Shown: in pieces, positions 1 to 8,489 of the stretch
How the letters are laid out: the number at the start of each line of letters is the position of its first letter
How positions within the stretch are numbered: the first letter of the stretch is position 1
DNA from: Nitrospiraceae bacterium
GTDB lineage: Bacteria; Nitrospirota; Nitrospiria; Nitrospirales; Nitrospiraceae
DNA length: 37,390 nucleotides
Assembly: GCA_005799365.1 (NCBI GenBank)
Contig: SYGV01000086.1
Coordinates: forward strand, 1-37,390
Direction of reading: 5' to 3'
Program-made: the position numbers and the translations under genes
Notes under the pieces: generated by a model
Told to the model about the DNA's origin: nothing
Database searches by the model: none
The model's input: only the letters and a program-made list of their open reading frames with translations

Positions 1-269
1 CGCGTGCGGATCGGATTCTGGTCAACGCCTCCAAATCCTTGATCGGACATACCCTCGGTGCCGCCGGCGCCATGGGCGCCATTGCCTCTTCCTTGGCGTT
101 GGAAACGGGGCAGGTGCATCCGACCGCGAATTACGAGCACCAAGATCCTGCCTGCGCCTTGGCTGGCATCTCGCGGGACACGCAAGAGCGACCGCTCAAG
201 GTGGCCCTGCTCAATGCATTCGGGTTCGGCAGCAACAACGCCGCGCTGGTCTTGAAACGCTTCGCCTGA
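1..269 (+). CDS. Beta-ketoacyl-ACP synthase (FabF/KS family), C-terminal part, truncated by window edge
   Basis: Frame open from the window edge: RADRILVNASKSLIGHTLGAAGAMGAIASSLALETGQVHPTANYE...NAFGFGSNNAALVLKRFA*; KxxxGHTxGAAG and NxFGFGGxN-like KS C-terminal motifs. Confidence 0.92.
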   Translation, partial: RADRILVNASKSLIGHTLGAAGAMGAIASSLALETGQVHPTANYEHQDPACALAGISRDTQERPLKVALLNAFGFGSNNAALVLKRFA

Positions 270-319
270 GCGGCGCGGGCCGGACCCTCGGGCTTCACTC
301 TTTCGCCAAAGGATTCAGC

Positions 320-640
320 ATGGGAGCCTCTTCCGCGATTGCGCCCCGCATTCACCAAGCACTGGCCGACTATTTGAAGCGGGACGTGCAGACGATCAAA
401 CCAGACCAGGCCTTGCGCGAGGACCTGGGCTTGGATTCCATGGCCACCATCGAACTCTTGTTTCGGATCGAAGAAGCGTTTGACCTGCAGATTCCGGACG
501 GAGACCTGCAGAAACTCGTAACGGTCGCCGATGTCACCGCCTATGTCGAAGGCAGGCTCACGCCTGCGGCTCCCGCTACGCCCCGCAAGCCGTCCCCCAA
601 ACAAGCAGCAGCCAAGCCGGCAAAAAAGAAAAAACGCTGA
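320..640 (+). CDS. Acyl carrier protein with Lys/Pro-rich C-terminal tail
   Basis: DLGLDSMATIELLFRIEEAF phosphopantetheine (DSM) motif; tail PAAPATPRKPSPKQAAAKPAKKKKR. Confidence 0.9.
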   Translation: MGASSAIAPRIHQALADYLKRDVQTIKPDQALREDLGLDSMATIELLFRIEEAFDLQIPDGDLQKLVTVADVTAYVEGRLTPAAPATPRKPSPKQAAAKPAKKKKR

Positions 641-649
641 CCGGAAAGG

Positions 650-1738
650 ATGCGTTCCATGGCGATCTCCCCCTTACAGCGGCTTCGTTTGGATGCGATC
701 AGCGAAGCGGTCGGCGGCCGGCTGACCGGCCAGCCGGAGCTGCTCATCACCGGCGCCTCCAGCTTGGAGCAGGCAGGCCCAGGCGAGCTGACCTACGTGG
801 AGGGAGACAAGCATCTCAAGGCTGCGCTGGCCTCGCGGGCCGCCGCCTTCGTCGTGGTCCGCCATTTTCCGGAGCTGGCCCGTCCCCAGATCGTTGTCCC
901 CAGTCCGAAATACGCCTTTGCCCTCATCCTCCAGCGGTTTTTTGTCGCCCCCTACCAACCCCGCGGCATCGCCGAACAGGTTTACCGAGGCCAGGACGTC
1001 CGGATCGGCTCCGACGCATCGATCTGGCCCTTTGTGACGTTGGGCCACCGAGCGAAAATCGGCTCCCGTGTCACGCTCTATCCGGGCGTGTTCGTGGGAG
1101 ACGATTCGGTCGTGGGGGATGACTCCATCCTCTACCCCAATGTGACCGTGCGGGAAGGCTGCGTCATCGGCAAACGGGTCATCGTTCACAGCGGTACGGT
1201 GATCGGCAGCGACGGGTTCGGGTATGTGTTGCACGAAAGCCGCCACTGCAAGATCCCCCAACTCGGCGGCGTCACGATCGAAGACGACGTGGAGTTGGGC
1301 GCCAACGTGACGGTGGATCGGGCCACCTTCGGCCACACCATAGTCAAACGCGGCGCCAAAGTAGACAATCTCGTGCAAATCGCCCACAACGTCACGATCG
1401 GAGAGGACACGCTCCTGGTTGCGCAGGTCGGCATCGCCGGCAGCACGACCTTGGGGCATCACGTGATCGTCGGAGGACAGGCAGGGCTGGCAGACCACAT
1501 CGCAATCGGAGATCAGGTGCTCATCGCCGCCCGCTCGGGGGTCAACCGCAGCCTCACCTCGAACCAGATCGTCTCCGGCGCCCCCGTCATGCCGCACGAA
1601 ACGGCAATCAAGGCCCAGGCAGTCATTCCACGCCTGCCGGAACTTCGTCAGCAGGTGCGCGACCTGGAGCAACGGGTCCGGTCCTTGGAAGCTGCCAAGC
1701 CGGCGATGAAAAATGGGAAGCGGAGAAAGAAAAAATAA
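650..1738 (+). CDS. lpxD: UDP-3-O-(3-hydroxyacyl)glucosamine N-acyltransferase
   Basis: Left-handed beta-helix hexapeptide repeats, GSDGFGYV, HNVTIGEDTLLVAQVGIAGST; start may be 659 (MAISPLQ). Confidence 0.95.
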   Translation: MRSMAISPLQRLRLDAISEAVGGRLTGQPELLITGASSLEQAGPGELTYVEGDKHLKAALASRAAAFVVVRHFPELARPQIVVPSPKYAFALILQRFFVAPYQPRGIAEQVYRGQDVRIGSDASIWPFVTLGHRAKIGSRVTLYPGVFVGDDSVVGDDSILYPNVTVREGCVIGKRVIVHSGTVIGSDGFGYVLHESRHCKIPQLGGVTIEDDVELGANVTVDRATFGHTIVKRGAKVDNLVQIAHNVTIGEDTLLVAQVGIAGSTTLGHHVIVGGQAGLADHIAIGDQVLIAARSGVNRSLTSNQIVSGAPVMPHETAIKAQAVIPRLPELRQQVRDLEQRVRSLEAAKPAMKNGKRRKKK

Positions 1739-1760
1739 AACCTGTCCGCACGTTTGCCGT

Positions 1761-2297
1761 TTACGTTTTCATGTCCCCCTGAGGGATCACTCCCTGCCAA
1801 CCATACATCTTCGCCCAAAAGAACCCGGCCCAGGGCAGCAGCAGCGCCGCCATATAGTAGACATGGCCGAAGATTGAGCTGACCGCCGCGGTGCCGACCA
1901 ACAGTCCCACCCCGCCCAAGTACAGCCAGGGTACATAGCGCTGCCCTGGGTGTTCAGGCGGTTGTGCGGCTGACTCTTTCTTGGGTCGCTTGGGTCCGGT
2001 CTTCGAAAATGTCTTCAGTCGGCCAGCAAAATACCCGGGATGTTCCCGGAGCAGGTAGCGGTGATATCTCGTCTGCCCCCATCCGACCGATCCGCCCAGC
2101 AGCAGCAAACCGGTGCTCTCAAGAAAGGTCTGCCAGCCATAGGTCTCCACCATAAACTGATAGATGAGCGAGGCACTCCCGGCCAGCAGCATGATGAAGC
2201 CTAGGAGCACCGACGGAAAAAGAATATGGGTCTTGACGTACTGCCTCGCCAGTTCAGTTTCGTTCTCGACACGTCTGGATGAAATAAGTTTTGGCAT
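1761..2297 (-). CDS. Hypothetical membrane protein (several predicted TM segments)
   Basis: 178 aa ORF with hydrophobic segments; C-terminus (MKT*) lies in heptad-like repeat sequence. Confidence 0.65.
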   Translation of the reverse strand: MPKLISSRRVENETELARQYVKTHILFPSVLLGFIMLLAGSASLIYQFMVETYGWQTFLESTGLLLLGGSVGWGQTRYHRYLLREHPGYFAGRLKTFSKTGPKRPKKESAAQPPEHPGQRYVPWLYLGGVGLLVGTAAVSSIFGHVYYMAALLLPWAGFFWAKMYGWQGVIPQGDMKT

Positions 2298-3210
2298 GAT
2301 TCTGGCTTGAGCTCCAACGGTTATTGCGCCTCGGCATCAATCAATACAACGACGCATCGTGAGCCAGCCCCCACCAATCGGCTGGTTAGGCACAGGACGT
2401 GGGGATGGAGACACATTTTAGCAAGCAGGACGCGGAAGAGATGCCTGCTCGCGTCGCGCACCAGCGTCAGTTGAGCCGATCCCCTCCCTGTTCTCGCAAA
2501 ATCTCACGCCTGCAAGGCCTCGCAAGCTCAACGGCGGCAAGCACCGCATCTGCTCTGTTCTTCGGGGGCCTCATCGCTGAATCCACGCATCGTCATTGAG
2601 GACCGGACACCGACGCCGTCGTACCCCCTGTTTCCCTGTCCACAAAAATTGTGGACAACATGGGGGCCGTCTTGTGAATCAAGTGAGCGCCTTGCGGTTG
2701 CCACGCAGGGCCAGCAGTCTGCACAAATTTTAGGCTGCCACTCACATTTATTATCATATGGTTAGGTGTCTTGTTGGCCCTTTATTGATATCCCCAAGAT
2801 ATGGGGTCCAGCCTACAATTTTGACGATGCCTGAGTAAGGTCCGCAGCCTGTGGGTGAACGGCCAGGTAGATAGGCTATCAGCCTATCGTTTTCGGAATG
2901 GCGAGAGCGTTCGCACCAACCAATTTCAACCAGGCGTGCGCCCCAAACCCAACATGGTCAAGAAATACGCAGGCGCCTCGTCCCCTCGATCATGCAGATC
3001 CAGGCCATGTCAGAATCTTACCTCGACGCGGGGCGAATCCCCGCCGGATCAACGGCATGCAGCGTCGGAATCTCGGCATCGAGGATGTCAGCGCTGCAGT
3101 CGTTGCGCAGAAGCACGAGATCATTCCGGAAAACTTTGCCGCTCACGCAGTGCGAACATGAGGCCTTATGCTACAAGGATTCACCCTGTGCCGCAAGCGG
3201 GAACGATCTT

Positions 3211-3963
3211 TCACAGCGGCCTATCGGTCGTCTCGGCACACTTCCGCTTCGACCACCGCTCCGATCGTTTCAACCCCTCGGTCACGCCCCGCATGACCAG
3301 CCGGCCGATCAGCTCTCCCACCTTGGTATGGGTCCCGCTGTAACGGAGCTGCGGCCCATCCCGTCCGGCTCCGCAGGCAACGACCACCGCGTCGGTGCCG
3401 GTCCCGGTGGCTCCCCGGCGGCCGGTCCAACTGGGGACGCCGGCGGCCAGCAACACAGCCGCCTTGCTTTCCGTCACCACTTGCACCGCCCCCACCATCG
3501 CCGACTCCCCCAGACGCGCGTTGGTGACCAAGATCACGTTGATCGTGCCAGGCGACGCGCGCCGGCGCCCCTCAGCCGACCGCACCGGCTCCCCGGCCCG
3601 CACGGCATTGGTCACGCCGACGGTGATAAACCCTTCGACCCACAGATTGTCCGCTGCTGCACGCAACGTCACGAGTTGTTTCATCGGGACTGCGGTCATA
3701 AGCGCCACTGCCTCGCCGGTCACTCCCATTTCACCGGCCACTTGTTTCAAATACTTCGCCGGATCAGTCCACCGGCGCGTAGGAAGCGTGGCGGACGCCG
3801 CGACAGGGTTGGCCGGAACTTGATGGTTCATGATGTACCGGGCCTTGACCAGCCCGCCGTGACAGGCGGCGGAAGACAAGACCTTCAGCCGTTTCTCCAG
3901 GTCGATCAGGAGTGTCCGGCCCTCCACCAGGAAGCGGGTATCGAGGGACGATCGCCGGTTCAC
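3211..3963 (-). CDS. cbiZ: Adenosylcobinamide amidohydrolase (CbiZ family)
   Basis: GTG start overlapping the cobD stop (GTGA); VGVTNAVRAGEP, GTINVILVTNARLGESAMVGAVQVVTESKAAVL, GTGTDAVVVACG, YSGTHTKVGELIG are CbiZ-type motifs. The upstream extension in the supplied ORF 3211..4473 is out-of-frame cobD antiframe. Confidence 0.9.
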   Translation of the reverse strand: MNRRSSLDTRFLVEGRTLLIDLEKRLKVLSSAACHGGLVKARYIMNHQVPANPVAASATLPTRRWTDPAKYLKQVAGEMGVTGEAVALMTAVPMKQLVTLRAAADNLWVEGFITVGVTNAVRAGEPVRSAEGRRRASPGTINVILVTNARLGESAMVGAVQVVTESKAAVLLAAGVPSWTGRRGATGTGTDAVVVACGAGRDGPQLRYSGTHTKVGELIGRLVMRGVTEGLKRSERWSKRKCAETTDRPL

Positions 3964-5054
3964 GCTTGCCCTCCGAGCCACTGGCGCAGGGCGGCCGTCA
4001 GGCGTCGATTCTGAACCAGCCGGCGCACCGCCACTCGGACCGTCCGCCGGTTCAATCCCGGCACCGAAGAACAGTCCCGAATCAACAGCCCTTGCCGCGC
4101 CAGCGTCGCGGCGCAGACGCGAGCGGAACGCGATGCCGGCAGTTCCAGCAAGAGGAAGTTGGCCTCCGAAGGATAGACCCTCACTCCGGGCAGGGCCATC
4201 AGGTTCATGACGAAGCTGGTTCGCTCCCGCTGCATATAGGCCAGACTGCGGCCGACATAGCGTCGATCCCCCAGGGCGGCCACGGCATATGCCTGAGCCG
4301 GCATATTCACCGACCAGGGAGGCTGGAGTGAACGGATCAGCTGAATGAGCGGCGCAGCCCCGACCAGATAGCCGAGGCGCAGGGCCGGCATGGCGTAGAA
4401 CTTCGTGAAGCTGCGCAGCACCAGCAGATTGGCCGAGCGCCGGGCGTCGCACAGCACCGACCGGTCCGCGCAATACTCGACGAAGGTTTCATCCACGACG
4501 ACCCGCAGGCGGCGCCGCGCCGCCGCCTGCACCAGTTTACGCACCGACTCAGCAGGGACGGCCTGGCCCGTCGGGCTGTTGGGATTGCAGAGGAAGATGG
4601 TATCCACGGGCCGCCGGCTGCGACGGACCGCTTGCAGCACCAGCTCAAGCGGCGGGCGATAGTCCTCGCTCCGCCTGGCATGCAGATAGCTGACCTTCCC
4701 TCCCGCCAACGCCACCGCGCGCGCATATTCCGAAAAGGTCGGACCGATGAGCAATGCATGACGAATCCCCAAGGCGCGCGGGAGGAGATGGATCAATTCG
4801 CTCGACCCGTTCCCGACCACAATCTGGTCGGACGCCAGGCGCCAACGCTCGGCCAGGGCCAGCCGGAGCGTCACACAATCGGGATCGGGATAATGGATGA
4901 GCTGCGGCAACGAATGCCGCAAGGCGCGGACGGCAACCGGCGATGGGCCCAACGGATTGATACTCGCGCTGAAATCCACAAACCGATTGCTCGCACGCCC
5001 GCTCGTGCGAGCGGCCTCGTACACATTGCCGCCATGGACAAAATCAGCCGTCAT
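3960..5054 (-). CDS. cobD: Threonine-phosphate decarboxylase (class I/II PLP aminotransferase fold)
   Basis: HGGNVYEAARTSG...DFSASINPLGPSP, RSFTKFYAMPALRLGYLVG PLP-Lys region. Confidence 0.92.
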   Translation of the reverse strand: MTADFVHGGNVYEAARTSGRASNRFVDFSASINPLGPSPVAVRALRHSLPQLIHYPDPDCVTLRLALAERWRLASDQIVVGNGSSELIHLLPRALGIRHALLIGPTFSEYARAVALAGGKVSYLHARRSEDYRPPLELVLQAVRRSRRPVDTIFLCNPNSPTGQAVPAESVRKLVQAAARRRLRVVVDETFVEYCADRSVLCDARRSANLLVLRSFTKFYAMPALRLGYLVGAAPLIQLIRSLQPPWSVNMPAQAYAVAALGDRRYVGRSLAYMQRERTSFVMNLMALPGVRVYPSEANFLLLELPASRSARVCAATLARQGLLIRDCSSVPGLNRRTVRVAVRRLVQNRRLTAALRQWLGGQA

Positions 5055-6004
5055 GCGAATCGCACCCAGGCCGCCAGCGCGGTAGCCAGGACCGAAGCCG
5101 CCACCATCAGGACCAAGGCCTGTCGGATGTGGTCCGCCTGCAATGCCTGACCTGGATTCCCGAGGCTGGGTCGCTTGATCACCATCCCCTCGTAGACGTT
5201 CCAGCCGCCGAGCTGGACATGTAGCACCCCTGCCATAGCCGACTCAGGCCAGCCGCTGTTGGGACTCTCATGCTTGCTCGCGTCGCGCATGACAATGGAC
5301 CAGGCTCGCGCGAGTAGGTCGGCGCTGAATTGCATAAGCCCTCCGGCCAGAACCAGCAAGCAGGCCGCGAGGCGTGCCGGGATCCAATTGGCCGCGTCGT
5401 CCAGGCGGGCTGAGCCCCAACCGAAATCACGATACCGTTCATCGCGGTGGCCGACCATGGAGTCCAGGGTGCTGATGGCCTTAAAGGCCAGCGCCAACGG
5501 CGCCCCGCCCAACGCCAGATAAAAAAGCGGCGCGACAACCCCGTCCGCCGTGCTTTCGGCGATGGTCTCCACCGTGGCCCGGACAATTTCCCCTTCCGGC
5601 AACGCCTCCGTATCCCGCCCGACAATATGGGAGAGCGCCGCCCTCGCTCGGTCCAGCCGGCCGGCGTTCAACGCGCGCAAGACCGAGGCCCCATGGTCGG
5701 CCAAGTCCCTAGCCGCCAACGTCGTATAGGCCAGCAGGATTTCCGCGCCGGTCGCCGCCAGCGGATGAACCAGCCAGGCCAGTCGGATCAGGCCCCACCC
5801 GGCAGCCCAAGCGCCGATCGGCAAACCGATCACCAGCGCCAGACCGGCCATGCGAAGTCCAGCCGGTCCCTGCGTGACCCGCCGGACCGTCCGCTCATAC
5901 CAGGCGGCGCACTGGCCCATGAGCCGAACCGGATGGGGCAACCAACGGGGATCGCCCACCAACGTATCCAGCAGGCACGCGAGCAGCAGCGCCGACGCGG
6001 TCAC
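5051..6004 (-). CDS. cbiB: Adenosylcobinamide-phosphate synthase CbiB
   Basis: LLDTLVGDPRWLPHPVRLMG, DGVVAPLFYLALGGAPLALAFKAISTLDSMVGHRDERYRDFGWGSARLDDAANWIPAR; GTG start overlaps cobS stop. Confidence 0.95.
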   Translation of the reverse strand: MTASALLLACLLDTLVGDPRWLPHPVRLMGQCAAWYERTVRRVTQGPAGLRMAGLALVIGLPIGAWAAGWGLIRLAWLVHPLAATGAEILLAYTTLAARDLADHGASVLRALNAGRLDRARAALSHIVGRDTEALPEGEIVRATVETIAESTADGVVAPLFYLALGGAPLALAFKAISTLDSMVGHRDERYRDFGWGSARLDDAANWIPARLAACLLVLAGGLMQFSADLLARAWSIVMRDASKHESPNSGWPESAMAGVLHVQLGGWNVYEGMVIKRPSLGNPGQALQADHIRQALVLMVAASVLATALAAWVRFA

Positions 6005-6768
6005 GGCAAGCCGAGGAACAGGGGAGCCGCCAGCAGAAATAGGACTTCCGCGATTTCATTGACCGCGCCCAACGTGTCGCCGGTGATGCCGCCGAAGAGC
6101 CGACGGGCGAAGAGGGTCATGGCATAGGCTGCGATCCCCAGGACGACCAGGCAGCACAAGGAGCCGATGGGACCGAGGGCCCAGAGCAATGCGAGGCCCA
6201 GGAGGAGACTCGCCCCCAGCACATGCCGCGCGGAAAGAGACGATAAAAACGGCTGGGCTAGGCCCCCCTCCGATCGCGCATAGGGGGCCGAAATGGCGCT
6301 CACCACCATGGCCCATCGTCCGACCGCCGGGAGGCAGAGCAACATGGATGACCGCCCCTCGTCGGGCAAATCCACCAGCCCCGCATACTTGAGCCCCAAG
6401 GCCAGCACAAGCCCCGTGGCTCCGATCGCGCCGATCCGGCCGTCGCGCATGATGGCCAGCCGATCGGATGGAGTCCGCCCGCCCGCCAACCCGTCGAGGG
6501 CGTCGGCCAAGCCGTCCTGATGCAGGCCTCTGGTCAAGACGACCAGCAAGACGATGAGCAGCCCGTTGACCGCCTTGTCCGAGAAGACCTGGATGAGCAG
6601 GAAATCGCCCGCCACCAGGATCACGCCCAGGATCAAACCAACGAGCGGGTACCAGCCCATCGACGAAGCCAGCTCCCCCGGCTCCGGATCGTGGCAGGAC
6701 CGGCTCACCGGGATCGCGGTCAGGAACTGCCAGGCGATCGCGAACGGCCGCAGAAGCGACCGGCTCAC
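6001..6768 (-). CDS. cobS: Adenosylcobinamide-GDP ribazoletransferase
   Basis: FLTAIPVSR, LVVLTRGLHQDGLADALDGLAGG, RDGRIGAIGATGL; GTG start overlaps cobT stop (GTGA). Confidence 0.94.
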   Translation of the reverse strand: MSRSLLRPFAIAWQFLTAIPVSRSCHDPEPGELASSMGWYPLVGLILGVILVAGDFLLIQVFSDKAVNGLLIVLLVVLTRGLHQDGLADALDGLAGGRTPSDRLAIMRDGRIGAIGATGLVLALGLKYAGLVDLPDEGRSSMLLCLPAVGRWAMVVSAISAPYARSEGGLAQPFLSSLSARHVLGASLLLGLALLWALGPIGSLCCLVVLGIAAYAMTLFARRLFGGITGDTLGAVNEIAEVLFLLAAPLFLGLP

Positions 6769-7847
6769 GATGACCGCTCCGACACGCCGGCTTCGTCGAA
6801 CGTGGCCATCTGGGTCAGAATTTTGAGGCTGGCCTGCACCAGACTGATCCCGATGCACGCGCCGGTTCCTTCGCCGAGACGAAGATCAAGATTCAGCAAC
6901 GGCGTGAGGCTGAGGTGGCGGAGCGCCATCTGATGCCCTCGTTCGACGGACAGATGCGAAGCCATCATGTATTCCCGGCAGAGCGGCTGACAGGCAGCGG
7001 CAATCAGCGCCGCCGCGCCGGAAATGAACCCGTCCAGCACGACCGGCATGCGATGGGCAGCCGCCCCGATCATCAGCCCGGCCAGCCCGGCGATTTCAAA
7101 CCCGCCCACCTTGGCCAGCAGATCCAACGGATCGCGCGGATCCGGCCGATGCAGCGCCAACGCCCGTTCGATAACCGCCACTTTCCGCCTGTACCCCTCG
7201 TCGTCGATGCCGGTCCCGCGACCGGTGACGACATCCACCGACGAACCGGTCAGCAGGGCCGTGATGGCGGCACTGGGCGTCGTGTTGCCGATGCCCATAT
7301 CGCCCGTACCGATGAGCCCGAGGCCTTCTCGCGCCGCGTGCGCCGCTAGCTCGACGCCGACCAACAAGGCGCGCTCGGCCTCGGACCGGCTCATGGCCGG
7401 TTCGACGGAGAAATTTTTCGTCCCACGGGCGATCTTGCGATCAATCAAGCCGGGGACGGAACCGAAATCATGGGCCACCCCGATGTCCACGACCCGGACC
7501 TCCGCCCCCGCGTGACGGGCCAGGACATTCACCGCCGCGCCTCCCCGAAGAAAATTCAACACCATTTGCGGCGTCACGGAACTGGGGTAGGCGCTGACCC
7601 CCTCCCCCGTAATCCCATGATCGGCGGCAAAGGTAAACACCGCGGCGCGTGGAATCTCAGGCGGGACCTTGCCCGTGATCGAGACATACTGAGCGGCCAA
7701 TTCTTCCAGCCGCCCCAGGCTCCCGACCGGCTTCGTGAGCCGATCCAGCCGAGCCTGCGTGCGAGCCCTGGCCTCCCGATCAACCGGACGGATCAATGCG
7801 ATGGCTTCCTGCAGGGTCACTTCGTTCCCCTTTGGCGCGATAGACAC
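6765..7847 (-). CDS. cobT: Nicotinate-nucleotide--dimethylbenzimidazole phosphoribosyltransferase
   Basis: LTKPVGSLGRLEELA, FAADHGITGEGVSAYP, GTGDMGIGNTTPSAAI, HLSVERGHQMAL, RLGEGTGA. Confidence 0.97.
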   Translation of the reverse strand: MSIAPKGNEVTLQEAIALIRPVDREARARTQARLDRLTKPVGSLGRLEELAAQYVSITGKVPPEIPRAAVFTFAADHGITGEGVSAYPSSVTPQMVLNFLRGGAAVNVLARHAGAEVRVVDIGVAHDFGSVPGLIDRKIARGTKNFSVEPAMSRSEAERALLVGVELAAHAAREGLGLIGTGDMGIGNTTPSAAITALLTGSSVDVVTGRGTGIDDEGYRRKVAVIERALALHRPDPRDPLDLLAKVGGFEIAGLAGLMIGAAAHRMPVVLDGFISGAAALIAAACQPLCREYMMASHLSVERGHQMALRHLSLTPLLNLDLRLGEGTGACIGISLVQASLKILTQMATFDEAGVSERSS

Positions 7848-7878
7848 GCTCGGACTGTCAGCCCCCAGCAGTGACGCG

Positions 7879-8487
7879 CTACTTGAGCCGCAGCGGCATC
7901 CCGCTGACGATGAAATAGACTTCGTCGGCCTCTTTGGCCACCTGCTGATTCACCGATCCGGCCAGGTCGCGGAACCGTCGCGAGGAGGCCTCCGTCGGCA
8001 CCAGCCCCAGCCCCAATTCGTTGGTGACGACGAGGACCCGGGCCTTGACGCTCCTGATGGCGCGCAACAGTTCGGAGACCAGCGCCGGCACCTTCGCGTC
8101 GGGAACAGCGCGGCCCTGCAGATTACTCAGCCAGAGGGTCAAGCAATCCACGAGGATGGTCCGATAGGCTCCCCCCTGCTTGTCGAACCAACCGGCCAGG
8201 TCCACCGGCACCTCTTCGGTCCGCCAATCAGCCTGCCGCGAGGCCTGGTGCCGGCGGATACGCAAGGCCATCTCGTCATCCAAGGGCTGACCGGTTGCCA
8301 CAAAGACTCTGGGAGCGACGTGACCAGCCATGGCAAGGGCCGCATCGCTCTTGCCGGACGCGGCCCCTCCCAGCACGAGGACCAGCCGCCCGGACGTGAG
8401 CCGTGAGGCCTCAGGCGTCGGGCGAGAAGCTCCGATCCTTTTCCTTTTACTCCTCACGCCTACCCCCTTACGCCTTACGGGCTTCAC
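7879..8487 (-). CDS. cobU: Adenosylcobinamide kinase / guanylyltransferase (start uncertain; N-terminus lies in repeat)
   Basis: LVLGGAASGKSDAALAMA P-loop, VDCLTLWLSNL, VVTNELGLGLVP; first ~30 aa of the ORF are encoded by repeat-like sequence. Confidence 0.92.
   Translation of the reverse strand: MKPVRRKGVGVRSKRKRIGASRPTPEASRLTSGRLVLVLGGAASGKSDAALAMAGHVAPRVFVATGQPLDDEMALRIRRHQASRQADWRTEEVPVDLAGWFDKQGGAYRTILVDCLTLWLSNLQGRAVPDAKVPALVSELLRAIRSVKARVLVVTNELGLGLVPTEASSRRFRDLAGSVNQQVAKEADEVYFIVSGMPLRLK
8395..8482. repeat. Heptad (period-7) repeat block at cobQ/cobU junction
   Basis: GTGAGCC GTGAGGC CTCAGGC ... ACTCCTC ACGCCTA ... ACGCCTT ACGGGC. Confidence 0.65.
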
Positions 8488-8489
8488 CT

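Noticed and set aside
2637-2657. Paired DnaA-box-like sequences (TTGTCCACA) as a possible origin
   Set aside because: Only two imperfect boxes in one palindrome; no dnaA/dnaN, AT-rich unwinding region or box cluster nearby.
2992-4014. 340-aa + strand ORF
   Set aside because: Antisense to cbiZ over most of its length, composition Arg/Pro/His-rich, no recognisable domain.
3964-4473. N-terminal extension of the 420-aa ORF 3211..4473
   Set aside because: Overlaps cobD in another frame; CbiZ homology starts at the GTG at 3963 which overlaps the cobD stop.
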